From: UBA3824 sp017541145
Lineage (GTDB): Bacteria > Bacteroidota > Bacteroidia > Bacteroidales > UBA3824
Length of the DNA: 64,000 bases
Direction of reading: 5' to 3'
Assembly: GCA_947168365.1 (NCBI GenBank)
Contig: CAMVLO010000005.1
Span: 35,123-99,122, forward strand
The notes beneath the pieces are model-generated. The model was not told where the DNA came from. It saw only the letters and a list, made by a program, of their open reading frames with translations, and ran no database searches. Every line of letters begins with the position of its first letter. Positions within the stretch are counted from its first letter, which is position 1. Shown here piece after piece: positions 42,760 through 51,704 of the stretch. The translations under genes were made by a program, and so were the position numbers.

Positions 42760-43272
42760 TTATTGTTCGTAGACGTGCATTGGAGCCAACAGAGAGCTCT
42801 TTATCATCAGTCCTGAATTTTTAACTGCTTGTTTATTAAACAGATAATCAATGCAATCATCTTTGGTTTCGATGTAAAACATACATCCTTTTTTCAGTAA
42901 TTCCTTGTTAGTTGTGATTGTCATCACATTTTTATTTTCGATTTTTTCGTACAATTTTTCAAAATCAATATCGGTATTTTGGTCTATGAAAATTAAATTT
43001 ACGTCTGTAATTTCAGTTTCGTTCGTGAGAAAAACTGTTTTTATTTTTTTCTCAAATTGAACATTTTTCAAAAAATTTGTTGCCATCTTAAATTGCGTTT
43101 CATCATCTTCTGCAATCATTATAACGAATTCGTTATTATTGGTTTCCGGCCATGACGTATATTTTGCAATTTTCATAATCGCATTATAATCACTGTCTTG
43201 AAAATCGTTTTGGTTGACAGTGAATATTTGTCCTAAAAGTATAAATAATATGGTAAGTTTGTTAAACATCAT
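42760..43272 (-). CDS. YfiR-like (DUF4154) periplasmic protein
   Basis: A 170-residue protein with a signal peptide-like N-terminus (MMFNKLTILFILLGQIFTVN). The sequence DYNAIMKIAKYTSWPE matches the YxxNFxxFxxWP opening of YfiR/DUF4154 proteins, and the end, KNSGLMIKSSLLAPMHVY, fits the family's C-terminus. YfiR controls a membrane diguanylate cyclase in Pseudomonas; here the partners are GAF/HAMP sensors and a histidine kinase. The start codon shares its A with the stop of the upstream sensor gene (TGATG), so they are translationally coupled. Confidence 0.75.
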   Translation of the reverse strand: MMFNKLTILFILLGQIFTVNQNDFQDSDYNAIMKIAKYTSWPETNNNEFVIMIAEDDETQFKMATNFLKNVQFEKKIKTVFLTNETEITDVNLIFIDQNTDIDFEKLYEKIENKNVMTITTNKELLKKGCMFYIETKDDCIDYLFNKQAVKNSGLMIKSSLLAPMHVYEQ

Positions 43273-45944
43273 CAGTTTTTTTGTTCTGTTTCACCATTAT
43301 TTTTTGTGATTCCTAACTTTTCTTCAAGACCCTTAACCTTCTCTTTAAGAGAGGATTCAATCTTTCTGAATTTAGAAATTCTCTTTTCCAACTCACGTTT
43401 GAAAAATTGTGCACTTGCAGTCGCTTTGTCAAGCTTGGTTCTATTGTCTGCATTTTGTTGCTTAGAATCCATCAGTTCCTTGTTGATAGAATCAATTTCA
43501 ATCTCTTTTTGTCTGATAATTTGTTTGAGATTTTTAAATTCGTCGTTAGTTTCTTTTATTTGACGTTTTGCTTTTTCGAGTTCCTCTTCTGTATTTTGCT
43601 GACCCGTAATATCGGTTGCGATACAGAAAATTCGCTCAATTGAGTTGTCTTTGTTTGTAATCGGAACAAATGTATTTTTAATTTTTCTTGTTGAGTTGTT
43701 GATCTTAAATTCAATGTTGTAAGTCTCTGTGGTTCCTTGTTTTACATTGTCCCAAATCTTCTTGAATTCATCATATTTGGACAATGTAAGTTGCAGGATT
43801 TCGTAAACATTTTTTCTACGTATATCGTTGACATCTAATGTATAACGCAGAGCAAATTTGCGGTTGGCTTCCAAAGTATCGCCTTTGGTAGAAAATATCG
43901 CAACCATCATTGTTTTGTTCATTGCGTTGTTTACTTGTTCCAGTTCGTCAAGTTCTGATTGTGTTGCATGGATAAGGTTGTTGAGCGATTCGATTTCGTT
44001 TTTCAACTGATACTCTTTTTCCTCCATCACTTTTGATTGTTGACGGCTCTGTTTCAACAAGATATTGGTTTGTTCGTTGATTTTGGCGTTTGCGATTGTT
44101 GACGCTACATTTTCTGAAATTCTTTCTACGAATTGTACTTGATATTGCTCGAAATCGCGGAACGATGCCAATTCCAAAACGCCGTACAAATAATCATTGT
44201 AAACCAATGGTACAAAGATAATTGACTTGGGTTTTGACTGTCCTAAACCTGAACTTATATCGGTATAATCGTCCGGAATATTTTTCAGAATTATAGTGTG
44301 CTTTTCCATTGCGCACGCTCCAATCATGCCTTCATCAAGTCGTAAAATTTTCTTGTGAAAGCGTTGATGACCGTAGGCAAATACGGCGTAAAGCTCAAAA
44401 CATTCGGTTTCCGGTTCGTTTTCCATTACTGTTCGGATAAACATACCGCCCTGAATTACATTGATATACGGTACAAGTTTATCAATTACAGCATTACTCA
44501 TTTTGCGAATATCCGAAATATTGTTACGCAAAATATCAGAGAAAAGCGAGTGACCTTCGGTAGCCCATTGATTTTGTTTCTCTTCGGCGATTCTTATTTT
44601 TTCTTTTTGGCGACTGTCTAACAAATTTTGACGCATTGCAATCAATGATGTACCGATTGCATTTGTTTTTATTGTTTTGTCATAATCGCTGTCGAGATTT
44701 CCGTCGCGTATTTTTGAGGCAAATTCTGCTGTAACTTTCAATGAATCAGATAAATCTTCAATTTCTTTAATTAATGTTCTGTATTCTTTCGGCAATTTGC
44801 CTTTGTGTTTGTTATTAAATTTTTCGTCAGAAAAATTGCCTTCCGCGAGGTTGGTAATCATCTGTTTTAACATATCAATCGGCCTTGTAAGTCTTTTGGA
44901 AATTACAATTATAAAACTGATAAAAATAACAAACATAATTACAACAATCAAAATCGCTTTCAAAATCGCTTTTTGCTGTGCTAATTTTACTGATTTCCAG
45001 GGTGTTATCGAAATCATAGTAAAATTATTACTATTGCATGGCAGCGAAATTCTTTTGTTGTGAATATATACATTTTCGTTGTTGTTTTCTACCAATTCAT
45101 ATTCGATGTCAATAGGCAGATTTTCTGCGGTTTTCGACATAATATTGAGGTTTTCCTCTGTAAAACGGAGAATCTCGTGAATATTTCTGTTTTGATAATC
45201 CTTGTTGCGGCTGTAGAAAATGTTTCCTGTACTGTCAACAATATAAAGTGTGTTTTCAGTTGGAATTTGTTCATCGAGAATATTGCGGTAATATTTTTGG
45301 TCGATATCAATACCGAGTATTCCGCTGAATTTATTTTTTGTAAAAATCGGAACCAAGCAGACGATAACATTCGAAATATCAGCATCTTCCTTCAGACTTA
45401 TTACTTTTGGTGTTAAGTCGTGTTTCATAGTTCTGTACAAATCGTAAACTTCAGAACATGTACTTTGCAAATCGGCTGATATTTCGGGAGTTCCGATATT
45501 TTCGTGTCGAATATATTTTGCGTACCAACCGATCGGAAATCCCGGATTTGTGTTAACTAACAAACTGTCGGAATTGTCGAAAATATACGGTTCGGAAATA
45601 ATGAACATCGCTTTTGCGGTCGGGTCATTTTCCAAAAATTTAAGAATTGTTCTGTGCGTGATTTCTTTTGTGAGAAAGCCGAGCTGAGTTGTTTGTTCCG
45701 AGATTGTTTCAGCCACGGTTTGAAGTTTGATTATAGTTTGAGACAATTGAATCTCAAAATCTTTCACATATTGATCGTTGACGATATTTGTGTTAAGTTT
45801 ACTATAATCTGTAATTCTGGACAACAATATCCTATCCTGAATTGTCATTATTGATATGGAGAGAATTAATGCTCCAACAATTGCTGACAATACAGCTTTC
45901 CATCTGATTGTGTTGAGTTTACTTATTTTGTTATTGGCGTCCAT
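43272..45944 (-). CDS. Cache-HAMP-GAF-PAS sensor protein without kinase domain
   Basis: An 890-residue membrane sensor. Membrane helix about 15-35, periplasmic double-Cache-type sensor about 40-320, helix 326-350 (AILIVVIMFVIFISFIIV), HAMP, a second HAMP-like stretch, GAF (about 465-615), coiled coil, PAS (about 672-788) and a final coiled coil. There is no histidine kinase, cyclase or methyl-accepting domain, so it should work by contact with a partner, probably the hybrid kinase further down the operon. The GAF and linker resemble those of the preceding 633-residue sensor (GMIGACAMEKHTIILKNIPDDY against GIVGTCAVEKTMQIIDDIPKDY in the neighbour). Confidence 0.85.
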   Translation of the reverse strand: MDANNKISKLNTIRWKAVLSAIVGALILSISIMTIQDRILLSRITDYSKLNTNIVNDQYVKDFEIQLSQTIIKLQTVAETISEQTTQLGFLTKEITHRTILKFLENDPTAKAMFIISEPYIFDNSDSLLVNTNPGFPIGWYAKYIRHENIGTPEISADLQSTCSEVYDLYRTMKHDLTPKVISLKEDADISNVIVCLVPIFTKNKFSGILGIDIDQKYYRNILDEQIPTENTLYIVDSTGNIFYSRNKDYQNRNIHEILRFTEENLNIMSKTAENLPIDIEYELVENNNENVYIHNKRISLPCNSNNFTMISITPWKSVKLAQQKAILKAILIVVIMFVIFISFIIVISKRLTRPIDMLKQMITNLAEGNFSDEKFNNKHKGKLPKEYRTLIKEIEDLSDSLKVTAEFASKIRDGNLDSDYDKTIKTNAIGTSLIAMRQNLLDSRQKEKIRIAEEKQNQWATEGHSLFSDILRNNISDIRKMSNAVIDKLVPYINVIQGGMFIRTVMENEPETECFELYAVFAYGHQRFHKKILRLDEGMIGACAMEKHTIILKNIPDDYTDISSGLGQSKPKSIIFVPLVYNDYLYGVLELASFRDFEQYQVQFVERISENVASTIANAKINEQTNILLKQSRQQSKVMEEKEYQLKNEIESLNNLIHATQSELDELEQVNNAMNKTMMVAIFSTKGDTLEANRKFALRYTLDVNDIRRKNVYEILQLTLSKYDEFKKIWDNVKQGTTETYNIEFKINNSTRKIKNTFVPITNKDNSIERIFCIATDITGQQNTEEELEKAKRQIKETNDEFKNLKQIIRQKEIEIDSINKELMDSKQQNADNRTKLDKATASAQFFKRELEKRISKFRKIESSLKEKVKGLEEKLGITKNNGETEQKN

Positions 45945-45972
45945 ATTGTTTTAGATTCATGTTTTTTTTGCA

Positions 45973-47874
45973 TTATCTCTGACTCTTGTTGTCAGTAAAT
46001 CTTGCAATATCTTTTTTGAGTTTCTCGTTTTCTTCTTTGAGTAATTTTATAATTTCTTGCTTTTGAGCGATTTCGTTTTTAGCTTTGTGAAGTCGCTTTG
46101 TATAGTCATCAAGTCGTCTTCCTTTTGCTTCTAATTTGAAAAGGTTTTGATTGTTGACTTTTACGTAAGAAATTGTACTTGCAATATCTTCTGCGAGACG
46201 TTTCAAAAATTTTATTTTGTATTCTTCAAATTTTTCAGTTCTGCAAAGTTCTATTACACCGAGAATTTCTTCGTTTAACAGCAACGGAATTACTATCAAA
46301 TTGCTTGGTTTGGTATTTCCGAATCCCGAACCGATTTTGATGTAATCCTTTGGAATATCGTCAATTATCTGCATTGTTTTTTCTACAGCGCATGTTCCTA
46401 CAATGCCTTCGTAAAGATTTACACGTTTTTGAATAAATTTCTTTCTGTCGGCAGCGTAAGTTGCTTTCATCTCAAGATACGGATCTTCGCCCTCTTCATC
46501 TATGTAGATGTAAATTGCACCGTAATTTGCACTCATATAATGAATTAGGTTTCTGAGTGTTTCGTTGCAAAGAGCTTCGAGATTGTTATTATTTTTTCGT
46601 AAGATGTTACCGAATTCAGCGAGTCCGATATTGATTTTATCTTGAATTTCATCTTCTTGTCGGCGAAGTCGTTGCTGTTCTTTTTCTTCTTCAAGGCTAC
46701 GCTTCATATTAATAAGTGAATTGCCAAGTTCGTCGTCGTTTGATAGAAGTTTGAATCCTTTGTCGGGTTTTCCGTTGCCGATATCCTCTGTAAAAATCTG
46801 TTTTTCTTTCAGATTCTTAATGAATTGCGAGAGTTGCAAACTCATCATGTCCATTTCGTTGGTACTGTTGTGAGTAATTTCGGCAGTTACAAGTTCGCCT
46901 CTAAGCAATTGTTTGAGGTAGTTGCTCAGTTTGGTGATCGGTTTGTTTACTGACCAGAACAAAATTAAGAAAAATGAAATACCTAATATTATAATTATTA
47001 TCTGAATAATTACAACTTTAATAATAGCATTGTTATGAACTTTTTCCCTTGCGAGAGAGGATTCCACCATCAGTTCTTCCAAATCGGTTAACATGGTTTT
47101 TATTTGGACATTTGCCATTCCCTTGTAACCGTCAAAATTTTCCAAACCTATCATCAATTGCTTGGAAAACAACAAATTAAATGTCATTTTGTATTCGTAC
47201 AATTGATCCATAAGTTTCTGAATCTGATATTTAATCAGAATATTGCTGGTGTTAACATTTTTCAGAGTATTGTTGATAGATTCAATTTGTTTGTTGAATT
47301 TTTTGTAATCATCTATCTTAGAGTTTAATATAAATTCTTGTTCGTATTTTTCCGCCTCCTCAAACATCTTGTTTATTCCGGCGAGAGTAAATTGGAAAAT
47401 GATTTTTTTCACAGTTTGACGGCTGCTTGCAAGGCGGCCGCCGTCTTGCGTAAGTTCTGTAATTTCGTTTTCTATCTTGCTGATATCTGCTATTTTAAGT
47501 TTATAAGTCTCAAATTCTTCGTTTAGAATTTTGATTGACTGTATTGTTTTGCGATTTGTAGAAATTGTAATTTCGTTGAGTTCAGCAAGTTCTGATTCGA
47601 TATTTTTACAAACAGAAGATATATTGTCAAGAAGAGAATCTTCCCTTTCTTTATCCTTTTTGCCTGAGTATGAATTGAAAAGCTCGTACTGAATATTGCG
47701 CAATTCAGTAATATCGTTTTTCAGTTTGATTTCTTTGCTGTAACTTGTTTCAATTTCGTTGAAATGATCTATCAAATACCAAAACGATAAACCTGTAATG
47801 CCGGCGTAAACGGCAAAACAGATGAGCATTATTCTAAATTTTAGCTTTATGGATATCTTTTCTGGTGTTTTCAT
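45973..47874 (-). CDS. HAMP-GAF sensor protein without kinase domain
   Basis: A 633-residue membrane protein, first gene of the operon. Helix 1 at about 13-35, a helical periplasmic part to about 280, helix 2 at about 284-306 (VVIIQIIIIILGISFFLIL), HAMP, coiled coil, GAF (about 411-575, including GIVGTCAVEKTMQIIDDIPK) and a C-terminal coiled coil of about 50 residues. Like the 890-residue neighbour it lacks an output domain. The periplasmic part looks like a four-helix bundle rather than Cache. A gap of 28 bp separates it from the next gene, and the promoter at 47909-47942 serves the whole unit. Confidence 0.85.
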   Translation of the reverse strand: MKTPEKISIKLKFRIMLICFAVYAGITGLSFWYLIDHFNEIETSYSKEIKLKNDITELRNIQYELFNSYSGKKDKEREDSLLDNISSVCKNIESELAELNEITISTNRKTIQSIKILNEEFETYKLKIADISKIENEITELTQDGGRLASSRQTVKKIIFQFTLAGINKMFEEAEKYEQEFILNSKIDDYKKFNKQIESINNTLKNVNTSNILIKYQIQKLMDQLYEYKMTFNLLFSKQLMIGLENFDGYKGMANVQIKTMLTDLEELMVESSLAREKVHNNAIIKVVIIQIIIIILGISFFLILFWSVNKPITKLSNYLKQLLRGELVTAEITHNSTNEMDMMSLQLSQFIKNLKEKQIFTEDIGNGKPDKGFKLLSNDDELGNSLINMKRSLEEEKEQQRLRRQEDEIQDKINIGLAEFGNILRKNNNNLEALCNETLRNLIHYMSANYGAIYIYIDEEGEDPYLEMKATYAADRKKFIQKRVNLYEGIVGTCAVEKTMQIIDDIPKDYIKIGSGFGNTKPSNLIVIPLLLNEEILGVIELCRTEKFEEYKIKFLKRLAEDIASTISYVKVNNQNLFKLEAKGRRLDDYTKRLHKAKNEIAQKQEIIKLLKEENEKLKKDIARFTDNKSQR

Positions 47875-48262
47875 TTTCTAATTTTTTGTGCGCACTCTTT
47901 TTCAATATCAAATTTATTGCCGTTTTTAGCGTTTGCTACAAATTTTTTACAGCTCAATTTGTATTACGAATGTCTTAATCCTCTTTCAATCCAATTTGTA
48001 AATGTAATTTATTTTTGTATTCTAAAAAAACAATTTTCAATATTTTTCACGATAAACTTTGTAACAGTCACAAAAATAGACATTTAACGATTGAAAAATT
48101 TTTTATGAAAAAACTGTTTAAATATCACTTTTTATAAAAAATTAAAATAAATTTGCATCGTTTTGCATGTCATTGTTTTTTTATGCGATGAAAATGTAAA
48201 AATATTTCAGTCCGACTTCTGATAATAAATTATTTTTTTGAACCTATATATTAAAAGTAACT
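47875..48262. other. 388-base intergenic region, divergent promoters
   Basis: AT-rich, no reading frame of note. It holds the minus-strand operon promoter (47909-47942) and, for lysA, TAAATTTG on the plus strand at 48148-48155, 107 bases before the ATG. I see no riboswitch-like structure, although a lysine-responsive leader could be looked for here. Confidence 0.5.
47909..47942 (-). promoter_or_regulatory. Promoter of the four-gene sensor operon
   Basis: On the minus strand TTTG (47942-47939), 22-base spacer, TAAATTTG (47916-47909), 35 bases before the ATG of the 633-residue sensor. Confidence 0.7.
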
Positions 48263-49417
48263 ATGTTTAACAAAAATGTTATAGAAAAATTCAAAACTTT
48301 TTCTACACCTTTTTATTATTACGATTTAGATTTGTTGAGACAGACACTTGACACATTGAAGAAAGCTGCCGATAAATACGGCTACAAAATTCATTATGCA
48401 GTGAAAGCCAATGCTAATCCGGAAATTTTAAAAATAATTTGTTCGTACGGATTTGGAGCTGATTGTGTAAGCGGCAACGAGGTTTTGAAAGCTATTGAAT
48501 GTGGTTTTCCTGCTGATAAAGTGGTATTTGCAGGTGTTGGCAAGAGCGACAAGGAAATTATCGCGGCCTTGAAAAACGACATCTTTTGTTTCAATTGCGA
48601 GTCAATTCAAGAAATGGAAATAATCAACGAATTGGCAGAATCTCTCAACAAAACAACAAGAGTTGCTTTAAGACTTAATCCGGGAATAGATGCTCATACA
48701 AATCAGAAAATTAATACCGGCTTGGCTGACAGCAAATTTGGTATTGATTTTAACAAATTGGAAGATATTGTAAAAACAGTTTTGTCGCTCAAAAATCTCC
48801 AACTTATCGGTTTGCATTATCATATAGGTTCTCAAATTCTTGATCCTGAGCCTTTTAAATTGTTGTGTGAACGCAGTAACGAAATGCAGTCAAAATTAGA
48901 AAAAATGGGATTGCATCTTGACGAAATAAATCTTGGCGGCGGTCTTGGTGTTGATTATTATAATCCTGACGAAAATCCGGTGCCTGAATTTGAAAAATTG
49001 CTTGATATGATTCACGAAAATCTTGATGTAAAATCGGGACAACACGTACATTTCGAGTTTGGACGTTCAGTAGTAGCTCAGTGCGGCACAATGGTATCTA
49101 AAGTATTGTATATCAAGCCGGCAACACAGACAAATTTTGCAATTGTTGATGCCGGTTTTACCGATTTGATTCGTCCTGCACTTTACGGAGCTTACCACAA
49201 AATTGAAAATTTAACTTCAGAATCATCACAAACCAAAAAATACGATGTTGTAGGTCCAATTTGTGAGTCAACCGACGTTTTTGACAAAGGAATTACATTA
49301 CCGGAAACTCGCAGAGGCGATTTGCTCGCTTTTAGAACAGCCGGAGCGTACGGAGAAATAATGGCATCGCAATATAATCTGAGGGAGCTTCCTAACGTTT
49401 ATTATTCTGAAAATTAA
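48263..49417 (+). CDS. lysA: Diaminopimelate decarboxylase
   Basis: A 384-residue fold-type III PLP enzyme for the last step of lysine synthesis. PLP lysine is K48 (HYAVKANAN); conserved parts include GFGADCVSGNE, HYHIGSQI, NLGGGLGVDY and FEFGRSVVAQCGTMVSKV, and the substrate-binding CESTDVFDKG near the C-terminus with the catalytic Cys. It is shorter than the E. coli enzyme (420), which is the normal length for Bacteroidota. Single gene divergent from the sensor operon. Confidence 0.95.
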   Translation: MFNKNVIEKFKTFSTPFYYYDLDLLRQTLDTLKKAADKYGYKIHYAVKANANPEILKIICSYGFGADCVSGNEVLKAIECGFPADKVVFAGVGKSDKEIIAALKNDIFCFNCESIQEMEIINELAESLNKTTRVALRLNPGIDAHTNQKINTGLADSKFGIDFNKLEDIVKTVLSLKNLQLIGLHYHIGSQILDPEPFKLLCERSNEMQSKLEKMGLHLDEINLGGGLGVDYYNPDENPVPEFEKLLDMIHENLDVKSGQHVHFEFGRSVVAQCGTMVSKVLYIKPATQTNFAIVDAGFTDLIRPALYGAYHKIENLTSESSQTKKYDVVGPICESTDVFDKGITLPETRRGDLLAFRTAGAYGEIMASQYNLRELPNVYYSEN

Positions 49418-49482
49418 TAATTAGCACAAAGATAACATTACATAAAAAACTGTACCATAAAATCATTTTTGAAAAAAAAATT

Positions 49483-49511
49483 TTTGTTTTAATAAAAGAT
49501 TGTTATCTTTG
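49483..49511 (+). promoter_or_regulatory. Promoter of the OmpA/PorE-like gene
   Basis: TTTG (49483-49486), 17-base spacer, TATCTTTG (49504-49511), about 53 bases before the ATG. Confidence 0.7.
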
Positions 49512-49564
49512 TGCAATTATAAAATTAAGAAAATTAATCATAAAGTCTTAACTTAAAATATAAT

Positions 49565-51676
49565 ATGAAAAACAGGCTTTTATCATTATCCTTTGTTCTG
49601 ATGACACTTGCGGGTGTTATGTCTGTGCAGACGGCATCTGCTCAAGACAAAGCGGTAGTTAGATTAGCACAAGAAGCTGAATCTTCAAGTGATTGGATTA
49701 CAGCTACAAAAAATTACAAACAACTAGTTTTATCTAATCCTGATATTCCTCTCTATCACTCTAAGCTCGGATATTGTTATTTGCAATGCAATAGAAGAAC
49801 CGACGCTCTCAGTGAATTCAAGAAAGCTGAAAGTTTGTATACTGAGAAGCAAAAAAAGAAAGTTCCGGCATTAACCAACGAATTTTATATTGGTAAAACT
49901 TACAGACAATCAGACAGTCTTGATAAAGCTCTTACTCTTTTGAAAGATCTTCAGGGTCGTGCAAAAGGCAAACAATTAAAGAAAGATGTTGCTCACGAAA
50001 TCGAACTTTGCAACTATGCCAAAACTATGAAACAAAACCCGAAAGACATTTTGGTTTTGAATCTTGGTGCTTTTGTTAACAGTGATGAAATTGAGCATAC
50101 ACCTATTATTACAGACGATCAAAAAAAATTGTATTTTACTTCTCGTCGCAGACTTGAAGGTCATGAAAAGACCGATGATGGCAAATTCGATGAGAATATT
50201 TACGTTTCTACATTGGTAGATTCTACCGGTACATGGTCTAAGCCGGAGCCTCTTCCTGAAAACGTAAATACAGGTGAGCATATCGCTGTAATTTGCTTAT
50301 CTCCTGATGGTCAGGAACTTTATATTTATTCTGAGGAGCAAAACGGTTCTATCTTGGTATCAAAGAAAGAAGGTGATACTTGGAGCGATCCTGAGCCGCT
50401 CAACGAAATGATTAATACAGATTATCGTGAAACAGGAGCTTGTCTTTCTGCTGACGGTAAAAAATTATATTTCGCATCAAGCCGTCCGGAAGGTTTTGGC
50501 GGTCTTGACATCTGGGTTTCAACTCGTGAAAACGGTGGTGATTGGGGCATGGCTGAAAACCTTGGCAAAACAATCAACACAGATCAAGATGAAGACGGTC
50601 CTTTCATTGCAGACAACGGAAGACTTTATTTTTCTTCTAAAGGTCACAATGGTTTAGGCGGTTACGATGTTTTCTACTCAGATCCTTCTTCTAAATCTAA
50701 GGATGGTTGGTCAGAACCTGTAAACGCCGGTTACCCAATCAATTCAAACGACGACGATATTTATATGTTTGTTGATTCAGATGGAAAATCTTACTTATCA
50801 TCAGACAGACCAAAAGGTATCGGTGCCGCTGACCTTTATGTTTTGGGTCCGACAGAGATGTTGAAAACCGATGCTACTATATATAAAGGTGAGGTTACAC
50901 ATTGCGATTCACTTCCGGCAAGCATAGTTTTGGTAAGAGACAACAGCACCGGAGAATCTGTTGAGATTGTTCCTGACGAAAATGGTAAATTTGAAATTTT
51001 AACATATCGCACTCACAACTATTCTTTGTCAGCAACTACAAATGATGAAGTAGTTTTCACAGATGTTTTTGATGTTGCAGCAAACGCAAGTGACTCTTTG
51101 GATTATCCGACTATAAAATTGGATCCCGGAGTTGAGTGTAAAGTTGACACTGCTATGGTTGCAGTTGTAGATCCTAACGAAGGTCGCGACGGACAGATTT
51201 ACGATTATGTTGTAGAAATTCATGACATCTATTTTGCATTTGCAAAAGCAGACAAAATTGAAACAAACGAAGATCTTAACAAGTTGGCTGATTTCTTGAA
51301 AGCGAACGAAAATACTGTTGTTATGATTAACGGTTATTGTGATGCAGCCGGTCGTGCTATTACAAATGTTAATTTGTCAAGACAACGTGTTGAAAGAGCA
51401 GTTGCTTACTTAAAAAGTAAAGGTGTATTACCAAAACAGATTAAGTCACAGGCTTTGGGTGAGGAGAATCCTCAAACTTACAATTTTAAAGATGGTCAGC
51501 TTTTTGAAGATTCAAAACAATATAACCGTCGTATTGAGTTTGAAGTAGTTCAACAAGGTGAAAAGACATTGTTGATTCGTCCTTTGAATTCAATTCCGGA
51601 AGAATACAAAAATCCGAATTATATTAAAAAAGGTTATAAGAAAGTTTACGGTAGAAATCCGGAAACCATAAAATAG
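49565..51676 (+). CDS. OmpA-family envelope protein, PorE-like architecture
   Basis: A 703-residue exported protein with signal peptide (first 26 residues, ending TASAQ). Domains in order: TPR-like helices (about 30-155), WD40-like PD40 propeller (about 170-430; GLGGYDVFYSD and GIGAADLYVLG blades), a carboxypeptidase-regulatory-like beta domain (about 440-520), and an OmpA C-terminal peptidoglycan-binding domain (about 550-670; INGYCDAAGRAITNVNLSRQ, then RRIEFEV). This order is the one of PorE, a type IX secretion component of Porphyromonas, but PorE is a lipoprotein and this one has no lipobox Cys; related non-T9SS paralogues occur, so the T9SS link is likely but not proven. priA follows 28 bp later. 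Confidence 0.8.
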   Translation: MKNRLLSLSFVLMTLAGVMSVQTASAQDKAVVRLAQEAESSSDWITATKNYKQLVLSNPDIPLYHSKLGYCYLQCNRRTDALSEFKKAESLYTEKQKKKVPALTNEFYIGKTYRQSDSLDKALTLLKDLQGRAKGKQLKKDVAHEIELCNYAKTMKQNPKDILVLNLGAFVNSDEIEHTPIITDDQKKLYFTSRRRLEGHEKTDDGKFDENIYVSTLVDSTGTWSKPEPLPENVNTGEHIAVICLSPDGQELYIYSEEQNGSILVSKKEGDTWSDPEPLNEMINTDYRETGACLSADGKKLYFASSRPEGFGGLDIWVSTRENGGDWGMAENLGKTINTDQDEDGPFIADNGRLYFSSKGHNGLGGYDVFYSDPSSKSKDGWSEPVNAGYPINSNDDDIYMFVDSDGKSYLSSDRPKGIGAADLYVLGPTEMLKTDATIYKGEVTHCDSLPASIVLVRDNSTGESVEIVPDENGKFEILTYRTHNYSLSATTNDEVVFTDVFDVAANASDSLDYPTIKLDPGVECKVDTAMVAVVDPNEGRDGQIYDYVVEIHDIYFAFAKADKIETNEDLNKLADFLKANENTVVMINGYCDAAGRAITNVNLSRQRVERAVAYLKSKGVLPKQIKSQALGEENPQTYNFKDGQLFEDSKQYNRRIEFEVVQQGEKTLLIRPLNSIPEEYKNPNYIKKGYKKVYGRNPETIK

Positions 51677-51704
51677 TTTTTGTTAAGAACCTTAATAATT
51701 TGAA

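Noticed and set aside
47875..48262. Lysine riboswitch before lysA
   Set aside because: The 100-base leader from the likely start is too short and AT-rich; I see none of the conserved lysine-box helices.
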